From Actinomadura oligospora ATCC 43269 (lineage in GTDB: Bacteria > Actinomycetota > Actinomycetes > Streptosporangiales > Streptosporangiaceae): a DNA stretch of 64,000 nucleotides. Position 1 is the first letter of the stretch; the number at the start of each line of letters is the position of its first letter. This document shows, piece after piece, positions 51,317 to 60,491 of this stretch. A program made the translations under genes and the position numbers. A model generated the notes under the pieces. The model saw only the letters and a list, made by a program, of their open reading frames with translations. It ran no database searches and was not told where the DNA came from. The DNA is taken from assembly GCF_000518265.1 (NCBI RefSeq), contig NZ_KI912411.1:512072-576071 (forward strand), read 5' to 3'.

Positions 51317-52744
51317 TCAGGACGCGGCCTCGGCCTCCAGCTCGCCCGGATCGGGGTCGTCGTCCGCGAAGCCGGGCAGCCAGCGGATCGCCTCGTCCCG
51401 GAACCGGCCCTCGGCCTCCAGCTGGCACAGCACTCCGCCGCAGCCCGCCATCGCCCGCCACACCGCGAGGTACTGCGGCGGCAGCCGGAGCTGCCGCGCG
51501 ATGCCGCCCGGCCGCATGTCGGTCGCCATCGTGAGGCTCCGGCCGGTCTCCCGGCGCAGCCACTCCCGGGTGTACTGGAAGGTCTCCTGGGCGAACGGCG
51601 TGGCGTGCGGGACGACCAGGTCGGCGAACTGCTCCGGGTCGACGTCGGCGTCCTGGGCGAGGAAGCCCTCGGCGACGGCGTTCTCGACCATCTCCTCCGG
51701 GTCGCCGCCGGTGCCGATCGCCACCATCCGGCCGAGCGACCAGAGCAGCTCGTCCGAGACGTGCGCGGCGCCGCCGAAGTCCATGACGCCGAGACGGCCG
51801 TCCGGGAGCAGCCGGAAGTTGCCCGGGTGCGGGTCGATGTGGATCAGCCCGCACCGGGACGGCCCGGACAGCAGGAACCGGAACAGCAGCACCCCGGCCC
51901 GGTCGCGCTCCTCCTTGGTCCCGGACGCGATGACCTTCGACAGCGGCGTGCCGTCCAGCCACTCGGTGACCAGGACGTTCCCGGACTGCGCGACGACGGC
52001 GGGGACGACGAAGTCGGGGTCGCCGTCGTAGGCGTCGTGGAAGGCCGTCTGCGCGGCGGCCTCGTCCACGTAGTCGAGTTCCTTCTCCAGGCGGCGCCGC
52101 AGGTCGGCGATCACCGGCTTGGCCTCGATGCCGGGGAACAGCGGGTTGATCAGGCGGCTGAGCCGGGAGATCTGGTTGAAGTCGCTCATCAGCGCCGCGC
52201 CCGCGCCCGGGTACTGCACCTTGACCGCGACCGTCCGGCCGTCCTCCCAGACCGCCTTGTGGACCTGCCCGATCGACGCCGCCGCCGCGGGCCTGTCGTC
52301 GAACGAGGCGAACCGGTCGCGCCAGTCGGCGCCCAGCCCCTGCGCCAGGACCTTGTGCGTGGTCGCGGCGGGCATCGGCGGGGCCGCCTCCTGCAGCCGG
52401 GTGAGGCTCGCGCGGAACGGCGCGGCCAGCTCGTCCGGCAGGCCCGCCTCGAAGATCGACAGCAGCTGGCCGACCTTCATCGCGCCGCCCTTGAGCTCGC
52501 CGAGCACCGAGAACAGCTGCTCGGCGGTGCGCCGCTGAACCTCCAGCGCGACCGCCTCGGCGGGTTTGCCCAGCGTCCGCTTGCCCAGGCCGAGCGCGGT
52601 GCGGCCGGCGAAGCCGAGGGGCAGGCTCGCCAGCTTGGCGGTGCGGGTGACCGCACGCCGGGGGATGTCGCTCACGTCGCGGACCGTCCTCACTCCCGTA
52701 GGGAATCCATCCCTATTTTCCCCGTCTTCCTCCGAAATCGTCAT
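51317..52744 (-). CDS. ABC1/AarF/UbiB family kinase-like protein
   Basis: A 475-residue atypical kinase. The KxGQ motif (GGAMKVGQLLS, Lys90-Gln93), the Ala-rich loop AAAASIGQVHKA, the catalytic-loop equivalent HIDPHPGNF and DFGG are all present, which define the family. In actinobacteria, which make menaquinone rather than ubiquinone, the role is unclear; lipid or quinone homeostasis is assumed. ATG 52744 has no good ribosome binding site; GTG 52693 (VRTVRDVSD) is an alternative. It follows lysX by 28 bp and may be co-transcribed. Confidence 0.92.
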   Translation of the reverse strand: MTISEEDGENRDGFPTGVRTVRDVSDIPRRAVTRTAKLASLPLGFAGRTALGLGKRTLGKPAEAVALEVQRRTAEQLFSVLGELKGGAMKVGQLLSIFEAGLPDELAAPFRASLTRLQEAAPPMPAATTHKVLAQGLGADWRDRFASFDDRPAAAASIGQVHKAVWEDGRTVAVKVQYPGAGAALMSDFNQISRLSRLINPLFPGIEAKPVIADLRRRLEKELDYVDEAAAQTAFHDAYDGDPDFVVPAVVAQSGNVLVTEWLDGTPLSKVIASGTKEERDRAGVLLFRFLLSGPSRCGLIHIDPHPGNFRLLPDGRLGVMDFGGAAHVSDELLWSLGRMVAIGTGGDPEEMVENAVAEGFLAQDADVDPEQFADLVVPHATPFAQETFQYTREWLRRETGRSLTMATDMRPGGIARQLRLPPQYLAVWRAMAGCGGVLCQLEAEGRFRDEAIRWLPGFADDDPDPGELEAEAAS

Positions 52745-52772
52745 AGCGAACGGGAAGATCGCCGGTCCTCTC

Positions 52773-55700
52773 TCAGCGGCTCGGCCTGACCAGCGGGAAC
52801 GCGATCGTCTCCCGGATCGACCGTCCGGTGAGCGCGATGAGCAGCCGGTCGACGCCCATGCCCATGCCGCCCGCCGGGGGCATGCCGTACTCCAGGGCGC
52901 GCAGGAAGTCCTCGTCCAGCTCCATGGCCTCGGGGTCGCCGCCCGCCGCGAGCAGCGACTGCTCGGTGAGCCGCTTGCGCTGCAGGACCGGGTCGATCAG
53001 CTCGGAGTAGGCGGTGCCGAGCTCCATGCCGAAGACGATGAGGTCCCACTTCTCGGCGAGCCGCGGATCCTTGCGGTGCGGGCGGGTGAGCGGGGAGGTC
53101 TCGGCCGGGAAGTCGCGGACGAACGTCGGGGCGGCGAGGTGGTCCTCGACCAGCGCCTCGTACAGCTCCTGCACGACGCGTCCCTGGCCCCATCCGGGGT
53201 CGACCTCGACGCCCGCGCGCGCCGCGTGCCGGACGACGTCCGGCCGCGGGGTGTCGGTGGTGACCTCCTCGCCCAGCGCCCGCGACACCGAGCCGTACAC
53301 GGTGATCTGGTTCCAGGGCTCGGCGAGGTCGTGCTCCACGCCGTCCCGGACGACCACGGTGGTGCCGAGCGCGGCGCGGGTGCCCGCCAGCACCAGCTCG
53401 CGGGTCAGCTCGGCCATCGTGTCGTAGTCGCCGTACGGCTCGTACGCCTCGAGCATCGTGAACTCGGGGTTGTGGGTGGCGTCCACGCCCTCGTTGCGGA
53501 AGTCGCGGCCCATCTCGAAGACCTTGCCGAGCCCGCCGACCAGCAGCCGCTTCAGGTACAGCTCCGGCGCGATCCGCAGGTAGAGCCGCATGTTGTAGGC
53601 GTTGATCCGGGTCGTGAACGGACGGGCCGTCGCGCCGCCGTGGATCGGCTGCAGGATCGGCGTCTCGACCTCCAGGTAGCCGCGCGCCCGCAGGACGTCC
53701 CGGACGGCGCAGACCGCGTCGCCGCGCATCCGCAGCATCCTCCGCGACGCGTCGTTGACGATGAGGTCGACGGCCTTGTGCCGGACCCGCGCCTCGGGGT
53801 CGGCGAGCCCGGCGCGTTTGTCCGGCAGCGGGTGCAGGCACTTGGCGGTCAGCTTCCAGCCGGACGCCAGGACCGACAGCTCGCCCGTCCGGGTCGTCAT
53901 GACCTCGCCGGTCACGCCGACCTGGTCGCCGAGGTCGACCAGCGTCTTCCAGCGGCGCAGCGCGTCGCGGCCGAGGACGTCGGCGGCCAGCATGACCTGG
54001 ACGTCGCCCGACTCGTCGCGCAGCTTCGCGAACACCAGCCCGCCGTGGTCGCGTTCGAGCATGACCCGCCCGGCGATCGCGGCCGTCTCCCCGGTGCGGG
54101 TGTCGGGGGCCGGAGCGCCGAACCGCGCGCGCAGATCGGCGGCGAGGCCGGTGCGGTCGAACCCGAGCGGGTAGGGCTCGATGCCCGCGGCCTCGATCCG
54201 CTCCAGCTTGTCGTGCCGGACGCGCTCCTGCTCCGACAGGCGGCGGCGCGGGGCGCGGTCCTTCTCGGCGGCCTCCTCCAGCCGCTCGATCTCGGCGACC
54301 AGCTCGGGGCTCGGCGCGGCGTTCGCGGCCCGGTCCAGGCGGCGGCGGGACAGGCTCGGCAGGAAACCCTCGGCGCGGGCGTAGCCCAGGCCGAGGTGGA
54401 TGAGGCCGCCCGCGCCGGAGCTGAAGCAGACGTACCGCGGCACCCACTCGGGGTGGTACTTGGCGTTGGACAGGTACAGCGACTCCAACTGCCAGAACCG
54501 GGACGCGAACGACAGCGCCCGGTAGGCGGCGCGGACCAGCGGCCCCGCGCCGATCTGCGAGCCGCGCTCGAACACCGAGCGCAGCATCGCGAAGTTCAGC
54601 GAGATCCGTCCGGCCCCGACCGACCCGGCCTTCTCGATCAGCCGGACGACCATGAACTCGTTCAGGCCGTTCTCGGCGGCCCGGTCGCGGCGCATCAGGT
54701 CCAGCGACAGGCCCGTCCGGCCCCACGGGACGAACGACAGCAGCCCGCGCAGCCGTCCCTCGGCGTCGAACGCCTCGACCATCACGCAGTGGCCGTCGGC
54801 GGGGTCGCCGAGGCGGCCGAGCGCCATCGAGAAGCCGCGCTCGGTCTCACCCTCGCGCCACTGGTCGGCCCGCTGCACGATGCCGGCCATCTCGGCCGCG
54901 GGGATCTGCGCGTGCCGCCGGATCCGCACGGTGTACCCGGCCCGCTCCACCCGCCGGACGGCCTGCCGGACCTGCCGCATCTCCCGGCCCTCGAGGTTGA
55001 ACTCGGCCACGTCGATGATCGCCTCGTCGCCGAGCTCCAGGACGCCGAGCCCGTGCCGGCGGTACTCGACGGCGGCGCGCTCGCCGACGCTGACCGCGCC
55101 GGGCGTCCAGGAGTGGCGGCGGCACTCGGCGAGCCACGCCTCGATGGCCTGCCCCCACGCCTCGGGGGCGCCGAGCGGGTCGCCGCTGGCCAGGCAGACC
55201 GAGCCCTGCGCTCGGTAGGCGATCCCGGCCCTGCCGTTCGGGGCGGTGATGAAGTCCTTGTCGCGGCGCAGCGCGAAGTAGCCGAGCGAGTCCTCGTCGC
55301 CGTAGCGCAGCAGCAGCTCGCGGGCGCGCAGCTCCTCCCCCGGGCTGAGCACCGCGTCGCCGCGTGAGGGCCGGAACAGCGCCCACACGGTCGCGACGAG
55401 CAGGCCGCTGCCGAGGACGCCGAGGATCAGGTCCACCCAGCCGGGGACGTCCACGTCCAGGGTGTGGCCGGTGACCCGGGCCCCGAGGACGGTCTGCAGC
55501 GCGGCGTAGAGCGGCTGGGTCGAGAACCCGCCCGCCGGGTTCCGGTCGGTCAGGGCCACCAGCAGCGTGCCGATGACCCCGCTGACCAGCACCATCGCGC
55601 CGCCGACCCGCCAGGCCAGGCGGAGGTTGGCGCGGTCCGGCAGGGCGGTGAACTCGTGCCGCGCGGCCCACACCCCGACCAGCGCGAACGCGTAGCAGAC

Positions 55701-56048
55701 CGGCGCGACGTAGTCGCCGACGCCGAGCGGGACGTCCGGGTCGGGCGCGATGGTGAAGACCACCGCGATCGCGAGGTAGAGCAGGAAGAACAGGCCGAGC
55801 AGGGCCAGCGTCAGCCGCCAGGCGGACTTCTTGCGCCGCCGCACCCCGGTCGCCAGCAGCATCAGCAGCAGGCCCCAGGTCATACTGGGCACCCAGGCGA
55901 AGTAGCCGATCCAGCGCAGCAGCCAGATGGCGTCCAGGTCCTCGATGAGGCCCGCCGACAGCCAGGACAGGACCGACACGACGCCCGACAACGTCAGGTA
56001 CCACGACAGTCCCGTCGGAACGGCCTGGATCACAGCTCTGGCTCGCAC
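52773..56048 (-). CDS. lysX: Bifunctional lysylphosphatidylglycerol synthetase / lysyl-tRNA synthetase LysX
   Basis: A 1091-residue fusion. Residues 1-about 220 hold six or more membrane helices, about 230-560 the MprF-type transferase domain (DUF2156), about 650-750 an OB-fold and about 760-1091 a class II lysyl-tRNA synthetase (motif 2 FEMGRDFRNEG, motif 3 GMGMGVDRLLIALTG). LysX charges tRNA with Lys and transfers it to phosphatidylglycerol, lowering membrane charge and raising resistance to cationic peptides. This is a hallmark actinobacterial arrangement. The GTG start has GGGGGA upstream. It follows the PAP2 gene by 49 bp. Confidence 0.96.
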   Translation of the reverse strand: MRARAVIQAVPTGLSWYLTLSGVVSVLSWLSAGLIEDLDAIWLLRWIGYFAWVPSMTWGLLLMLLATGVRRRKKSAWRLTLALLGLFFLLYLAIAVVFTIAPDPDVPLGVGDYVAPVCYAFALVGVWAARHEFTALPDRANLRLAWRVGGAMVLVSGVIGTLLVALTDRNPAGGFSTQPLYAALQTVLGARVTGHTLDVDVPGWVDLILGVLGSGLLVATVWALFRPSRGDAVLSPGEELRARELLLRYGDEDSLGYFALRRDKDFITAPNGRAGIAYRAQGSVCLASGDPLGAPEAWGQAIEAWLAECRRHSWTPGAVSVGERAAVEYRRHGLGVLELGDEAIIDVAEFNLEGREMRQVRQAVRRVERAGYTVRIRRHAQIPAAEMAGIVQRADQWREGETERGFSMALGRLGDPADGHCVMVEAFDAEGRLRGLLSFVPWGRTGLSLDLMRRDRAAENGLNEFMVVRLIEKAGSVGAGRISLNFAMLRSVFERGSQIGAGPLVRAAYRALSFASRFWQLESLYLSNAKYHPEWVPRYVCFSSGAGGLIHLGLGYARAEGFLPSLSRRRLDRAANAAPSPELVAEIERLEEAAEKDRAPRRRLSEQERVRHDKLERIEAAGIEPYPLGFDRTGLAADLRARFGAPAPDTRTGETAAIAGRVMLERDHGGLVFAKLRDESGDVQVMLAADVLGRDALRRWKTLVDLGDQVGVTGEVMTTRTGELSVLASGWKLTAKCLHPLPDKRAGLADPEARVRHKAVDLIVNDASRRMLRMRGDAVCAVRDVLRARGYLEVETPILQPIHGGATARPFTTRINAYNMRLYLRIAPELYLKRLLVGGLGKVFEMGRDFRNEGVDATHNPEFTMLEAYEPYGDYDTMAELTRELVLAGTRAALGTTVVVRDGVEHDLAEPWNQITVYGSVSRALGEEVTTDTPRPDVVRHAARAGVEVDPGWGQGRVVQELYEALVEDHLAAPTFVRDFPAETSPLTRPHRKDPRLAEKWDLIVFGMELGTAYSELIDPVLQRKRLTEQSLLAAGGDPEAMELDEDFLRALEYGMPPAGGMGMGVDRLLIALTGRSIRETIAFPLVRPSR

Positions 56049-56097
56049 TCGTCCCCCGACACGATCGCCCCGAAGGCCCGTCCCACCGGGCCCCCGG

Positions 56098-57030
56098 TCA
56101 GCGTACCCGCGCGTTCCCGGGGTCGGCCCGCACCCCCGCCACCTGCGCGGACCGCGCCGCCCGGTAGAACGGGAGCAGCGCCAGCATGGTGATCGCCAGG
56201 AGGACGGAGACGACGATCCCGTCCAGCCAGTAGTGGTTCGCGGTGCTCACGACCACCAGGACGGTGAGGACGGGGTGCGCCAGCCACAGCCAGCGCCAGC
56301 GCGTCCGGCAGGCGACGATCAGCCCGACCGCCACGATGATCGCCCAGCCGATGTGCAGGGACGGCATCGCCGCGTACTGGTTGGCGACCGTGTCGTTCTG
56401 CGGCGCGCCGTAGACCGACGGCCCGTACTCGGCGGCGGTGTCGATCAGGCCGGTGAAGGTGAGCATGCGCGGCGGCGCGAGCGGGACGGTCAGGTGCAGG
56501 ACGAGCCCCGCGCCGGTCAGCCCGACGACGACCCAGCGCACCCACCGGTAGTAGGCGGGACGCCGCAGGTACATGAACAGCAGGAACGCGGCCGTCGCAG
56601 GGAAGTGCACGTAGGCGTAGTAGGAGTTCGCCACCTCGATCAGGGTCTGGCTGTGCAGCAGGCCCTGCTGGACGTCCAGTTCGTTCGGGAGGTGCAGCCA
56701 GCGCTCGATGTCCCAGACGTCGCGGGCGTTGCGGAACGCCTCGGAGACCCGTCCGGTGGCCGCCAGGCGGCCCGCCTTGTAGACGCCGAAGAGCACCGCG
56801 ATCAGCAGCAGTTCGCGGAGGGCGTGGGGCCGGGACACGCGGGCCGGGCGCTCCCGCTTCCCCGGGGTCTCCGGGTTCTGCGGGGCCTGTGGGGCGCCGG
56901 AGGCGTCGGGTGGGGCCGAGGCGTCCGGAGAGACGTCCGTGGAGGTGGCGGGCGACGGCTCCGCGCCCGTCCCGGACTCGCGGCGCGGTGAGGGTACGCG
57001 CGGCCAGACCGGCTGCGGGAGGAGGTTCAT
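56098..57030 (-). CDS. PAP2 superfamily membrane phosphatase (inositolphosphotransferase-like)
   Basis: A 310-residue protein: a disordered Pro/Ser-rich N-terminus (1-65), then about six membrane helices. The PAP2 active-site parts are AMPSLHIGWA (His226) and TANHYWLDG (His266, Asp270). The layout is that of the PAP2_3/AUR1-like group, which act on polyprenyl or inositol phospholipids. The ATG has AAGGA upstream. It is just upstream of lysX on the same strand, suggesting joint work on phospholipid headgroups. Confidence 0.92.
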   Translation of the reverse strand: MNLLPQPVWPRVPSPRRESGTGAEPSPATSTDVSPDASAPPDASGAPQAPQNPETPGKRERPARVSRPHALRELLLIAVLFGVYKAGRLAATGRVSEAFRNARDVWDIERWLHLPNELDVQQGLLHSQTLIEVANSYYAYVHFPATAAFLLFMYLRRPAYYRWVRWVVVGLTGAGLVLHLTVPLAPPRMLTFTGLIDTAAEYGPSVYGAPQNDTVANQYAAMPSLHIGWAIIVAVGLIVACRTRWRWLWLAHPVLTVLVVVSTANHYWLDGIVVSVLLAITMLALLPFYRAARSAQVAGVRADPGNARVR

Positions 57031-57070
57031 GTCCGGTTCCTTGGGGGGTGGGCGGAAGGGAGGGAGAAGA

Positions 57071-57105
57071 AGGGCCGCCGCCTCGGATCACGAGGCGGCG
57101 GCCCT
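57071..57105 (-). terminator. Terminator after the MMPL gene
   Basis: Perfect 15-bp stem (57071-57085 with 57091-57105), five-base loop, four bases past the MMPL stop. Confidence 0.85.
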
Positions 57106-57108
57106 GGG

Positions 57109-59409
57109 TCATCTGCCGGACGTGACGGACCGGCGCGCCCCGGCGGAGGGCGCGTCTCCGTCCCCGCCATGGCCGCCGTCGGCGTCGTACCCGGAACCGG
57201 CGCCGTCACCGGAACCCGCGCCGTCACCGGAACCCGCGCCGTCGCCGAGGACGTGGCGCAGCTTCTCGCCCTCCACGTCCACGTCGGGCAGGAGCCGGTC
57301 CAGCCAGCGCGGCAGCCACCAGGCGGCCTTGCCGAACAGCGCCATCACGGCGGGCACCACGGTCATCCGGACGACGAAGGCGTCGAAGAACACCCCGGCC
57401 GCGAGGGCGAAGCCCATCAGCTTGATCATCGACTGGTCGTCGCTGATGAACCCGGCGAACACCGCCATCATGATCACCGCGGCGGCGGCGACCACCCGCG
57501 CGCCGTGCCGGAACCCGGCGACGACCGCGTCCCTGGGCTCCGCGCCGTGCACGTGGTCCTCGCGCATCCGGGTGACCAGGAACACCTGGTAGTCCATGGC
57601 GAGCCCGAACACCACGCCGATCATGAAGATCGGCATCAGGCTCATGATCGGCCCGGTGGTGTCCACGCCGATCAGCGACGCGCCCCAGCCCTTCTGGAAC
57701 ACCGCGACCACCACGCCGAAGGTGGCCGCGACGGTGAGCAGGAAGCCCAGGGTCGCCTTCAGCGGCACCAGGATCGACCGGAACACCAGCATGAGCAGGA
57801 TGATCGCGAGCCCGACGACCAGCGCGAGGTAGGGCGCGAGCGCGCCGGACATCTTCGCCGAGATGTCGATCCCGATCGCGGTCTGGCCGGTGACCATCGC
57901 CTCGGCGCCGGTCGACGCGCGCAGCCCGTCGCTCATGTCCCGGATGTCCGAGACCAGATTCTCGGTCGCCCTGGTGCTGGGACCGCTCTTCGGCACCACG
58001 GTGAGCAGCGCGGTGTCGCGCGCCTGGTTGGGCACCGGCGGGGTGACCGTCGCGACGTCCGGCATGCCCTTCAGCCGGCCGGACAGCTCACCGGCGGCCT
58101 TGGTGACGTCCCCGGATCCGTGCACCACGACCATCAGCGGGCCGTTGAAGCCGGGGCCGAAGCCCTCGGAGACCATCTGGTACGCCTTGTGCTGGCTGCT
58201 GGACGTCGGCGACGCCTCCTCTCCCGGCATGCCGAGCCGCAGGTCCAGCGCCGGGAGAGCGAGCACGCCGAGCCCGACCACCGACAGCAGCAGCACCGCC
58301 AGCGGGCGGCGGACGACGAACCGCGCCCAGCGCTCCCCCGCCGCGGCCTTCCCGGGCTTCGGGCCGCCGCGCAGGCCGGGGATCCGGCCGCCGACGACGC
58401 GGCGTCCGGCGAAGCCGAGCATCGCGGGCAGCAGGCTGAGCGCGATCAGCACCGCGACGATCACCGCGAACCCGGCGGCGACGCCCATCTCGGTGAGGAT
58501 CGGGATGCCGACGACGCCGAGGCCGACCAGCGCGATCACGACGGTCAGGCCCGCGAACACCACGGCCGACCCTGCGGTACCCACGGCGCGTCCGGCGGCC
58601 TCCGCGCCGGATCTGCCCTCGGCGAGCTCGTGCCGGTAGCGGGAGGTGATGAACAGGGCGTAGTCGATGGCGACGGCCAGGCCGAGCATCAGCGCGAGCG
58701 TCGAGGTCATCGAGCTCATCTCGATCAGGCCCGTCGCGGCGGTGATCCCGGCCATCGCGATCGCCACGCCGAGGATCGCGTTCAGCAGCGGCAGCCCGGC
58801 CGCCACCAGCGAGCCCAGCGTGATGAGCAGGACGACGGCGGCGACGGCGAGGCCGATCAGCTCCGACGCCCCCTGCTTGGGCATCGCCTCGGTGGCGCTG
58901 CCGCCCATCTCGACGGTCAGCCCGGCGGCGCGTCCGGCGTCGGCGGCGTGGTCCAGGGCGTCGCGCGAGGAGTCCTTCACGTCCACCGGGGTGACCTTGT
59001 AGGTCACCTGGGTGAGCGCGGTGCGCTGGTCCTGGGAGAGCGCCTTCGCCTGGTAGGGGTCGACGACCTGGCCGACCTGCGGGTCCGTCCGCAACTTGCC
59101 GACGACGTCCTCGACGGCGGCCTTGGCGGTGGGCTCGGCGAGGGTGTGACCGGCGGGCGCGCGGATCACCACGCGCGCGGTCGCGCCGTCCGCCGACGCC
59201 TGGGGCATCTTGTCCTGGAGCAGGTCGATGGCCCGCTGGGCCTCGGTGCCCGGGATGGAGAAGTCGGTGGACGTCGGGCCCTTGAGCACGGCCGCGCCCA
59301 CGCCGAACAGGACGAGCAGCCCGACCCAGAGCAGGGCGACGAGGCCACGCCGTCGGTAGGAGAACCGGCCGAGCCGGTAGAGGAAGGTTGCCAAGAGAGG
59401 AGATCCCAT
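57109..59409 (-). CDS. MMPL family RND transporter
   Basis: A 766-residue transporter with twelve predicted helices in two halves, each led by a large extracytoplasmic loop. Hallmarks are LGLAVAIDYALFITSRYRHEL and FGLAMDYQVFLVTRMREDHV, the paired D-Y motifs of the proton relay in helices 4 and 10. Members export lipids or drugs. The C-terminal tail carries a threefold GDGAGS repeat. ATG 59409 (MGSPLLATFLYRLGRF) is chosen on homology; no ribosome binding site is visible. A TetR gene lies 150 bp upstream on the same strand. Confidence 0.93.
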   Translation of the reverse strand: MGSPLLATFLYRLGRFSYRRRGLVALLWVGLLVLFGVGAAVLKGPTSTDFSIPGTEAQRAIDLLQDKMPQASADGATARVVIRAPAGHTLAEPTAKAAVEDVVGKLRTDPQVGQVVDPYQAKALSQDQRTALTQVTYKVTPVDVKDSSRDALDHAADAGRAAGLTVEMGGSATEAMPKQGASELIGLAVAAVVLLITLGSLVAAGLPLLNAILGVAIAMAGITAATGLIEMSSMTSTLALMLGLAVAIDYALFITSRYRHELAEGRSGAEAAGRAVGTAGSAVVFAGLTVVIALVGLGVVGIPILTEMGVAAGFAVIVAVLIALSLLPAMLGFAGRRVVGGRIPGLRGGPKPGKAAAGERWARFVVRRPLAVLLLSVVGLGVLALPALDLRLGMPGEEASPTSSSQHKAYQMVSEGFGPGFNGPLMVVVHGSGDVTKAAGELSGRLKGMPDVATVTPPVPNQARDTALLTVVPKSGPSTRATENLVSDIRDMSDGLRASTGAEAMVTGQTAIGIDISAKMSGALAPYLALVVGLAIILLMLVFRSILVPLKATLGFLLTVAATFGVVVAVFQKGWGASLIGVDTTGPIMSLMPIFMIGVVFGLAMDYQVFLVTRMREDHVHGAEPRDAVVAGFRHGARVVAAAAVIMMAVFAGFISDDQSMIKLMGFALAAGVFFDAFVVRMTVVPAVMALFGKAAWWLPRWLDRLLPDVDVEGEKLRHVLGDGAGSGDGAGSGDGAGSGYDADGGHGGDGDAPSAGARRSVTSGR
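57191..57244 (-). repeat. Three 18-bp tandem repeats in the MMPL 3' end
   Basis: Three near-identical 18-bp units in frame encode the repeated GDGAGS near the C-terminus. They probably arose by slippage and may vary in number between strains. Confidence 0.8.
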
Positions 59410-59559
59410 TCGATGCCGGACGCGCCGGGGGCGGTCAGGACTCACGGACGATGCACGGTCGATGACCCGACGACGGCTGGTCGTCAGGCTCTCAGGGGTG
59501 GGTCCGCCGAAGGGGGGTGTCCGGACGGGGCAGGGCGGCGAGCCCCGGCCGGAGGCGTG

Positions 59560-60321
59560 TCATCCGGACGGATCGGCCGAGGCCGCCGCTCCGACGGCCA
59601 TGCGATCCGGGTCGTCCGGATCGGCCGTGGGGAGGCCGGTCGAGGGCCGACCCGCGGTCGGCTGGTCCGGGACGGCCCGGTCCGGACGGGGCTGGTCCGG
59701 GGTGGGCCGGTGGGGCGCCGAAGGGTTCGGCGCGGGCAGGCCCGCGCGGAACTGGGCCAGGGCCGAGTCGATCAGCTCGGGCAGGTCGGCGGTGCCGCCG
59801 CCGTCCACCCAGAGGTTGACGACGACCCGCATCGTCATCCCCATGACCCCGGCGACCAGGTGGGGGTACAGGTCGCACGCCGGGTCGGTGCCGGTGCGGG
59901 CGGCGATCACGGCCGCCGCCTCCGCCTGCATCTGGCCGAGGCCGCAGAGCTGGGACGCGACGAGCGAGGGGTCGGCCTTGACGATCCGCATCAGCGCGAC
60001 CGTCTCCTCGAACAGCTCGGGCGGCGCGACCACCTCGTGCAGGACGGCGCGGACCGAGTCCCAGACGGGCTCGTCCGCGGGACGGCCGGCGAGACCGGCG
60101 AGCAGCGCCCGCGCCCGGTCGGTCAGCGGGGCGACGATCGCCTCCTCCTTGCCGGGGAAGTAGTTGTGGAAGGTGCGCGCCGACACGCCCGCCGAGGCGG
60201 CGATCGCGTCGACGGTGACGCCCTCCACGCCGTGCTCGAGCGCCAGCCGCGTCGCGGCGCGGCTCAGCGCGTCGCGGGTCGCGGCCTTCTTGCGCTCGCG
60301 CAGGCCCATCTCCACCGTCAT
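59560..60321 (-). CDS. TetR/AcrR family transcriptional regulator
   Basis: A 253-residue regulator with the helix-turn-helix at about 10-58 (GVEGVTVDAIAASAGVSARTFHNYFPGKEEAI) and a MftR-like helical ligand domain. The last 60 residues are an unusual Pro/Asp-rich tail (NPSAPHRPTPDQPRPD). ATG 60321 is chosen; the longer frame crosses the operator. It probably represses itself and the MMPL gene downstream on the same strand, via TTTGCAG-N3-CTGCAAA. Confidence 0.91.
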   Translation of the reverse strand: MTVEMGLRERKKAATRDALSRAATRLALEHGVEGVTVDAIAASAGVSARTFHNYFPGKEEAIVAPLTDRARALLAGLAGRPADEPVWDSVRAVLHEVVAPPELFEETVALMRIVKADPSLVASQLCGLGQMQAEAAAVIAARTGTDPACDLYPHLVAGVMGMTMRVVVNLWVDGGGTADLPELIDSALAQFRAGLPAPNPSAPHRPTPDQPRPDRAVPDQPTAGRPSTGLPTADPDDPDRMAVGAAASADPSG

Positions 60322-60341
60322 GCCATCGACTCTAGGACTTC

Positions 60342-60358
60342 TTTGCAGGCTCTGCAAA
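60342..60358. promoter_or_regulatory. TetR-type operator
   Basis: TTTGCAG, three bases, CTGCAAA: a perfect palindrome 21 bp upstream of the TetR start. Confidence 0.7.
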
Positions 60359-60424
60359 ATTACAGAGGCTGTCTTCTTGCGTGACGTGCAGCACACCGCA
60401 CGCCACACCGCACGCCGAAAAGCC

Positions 60425-60468
60425 GACCGCCCGGCCCTCCGACCGGGGAGGTCGGGGGCCGGGCGGTC
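60425..60468 (-). terminator. Terminator after the second kinase gene
   Basis: A 19-20 bp stem (60425-60444 with 60450-60468, one bulged T) and five-base loop, 24 bp past the kinase stop. Confidence 0.8.
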
Positions 60469-60491
60469 GCTCGGGCCGGTGGTGAGGGCCG

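Noticed and set aside
57169..60384. 1071-codon plus-strand open frame
   Set aside because: Antisense to the MMPL and TetR genes, His/Asp/Arg-rich without motifs.
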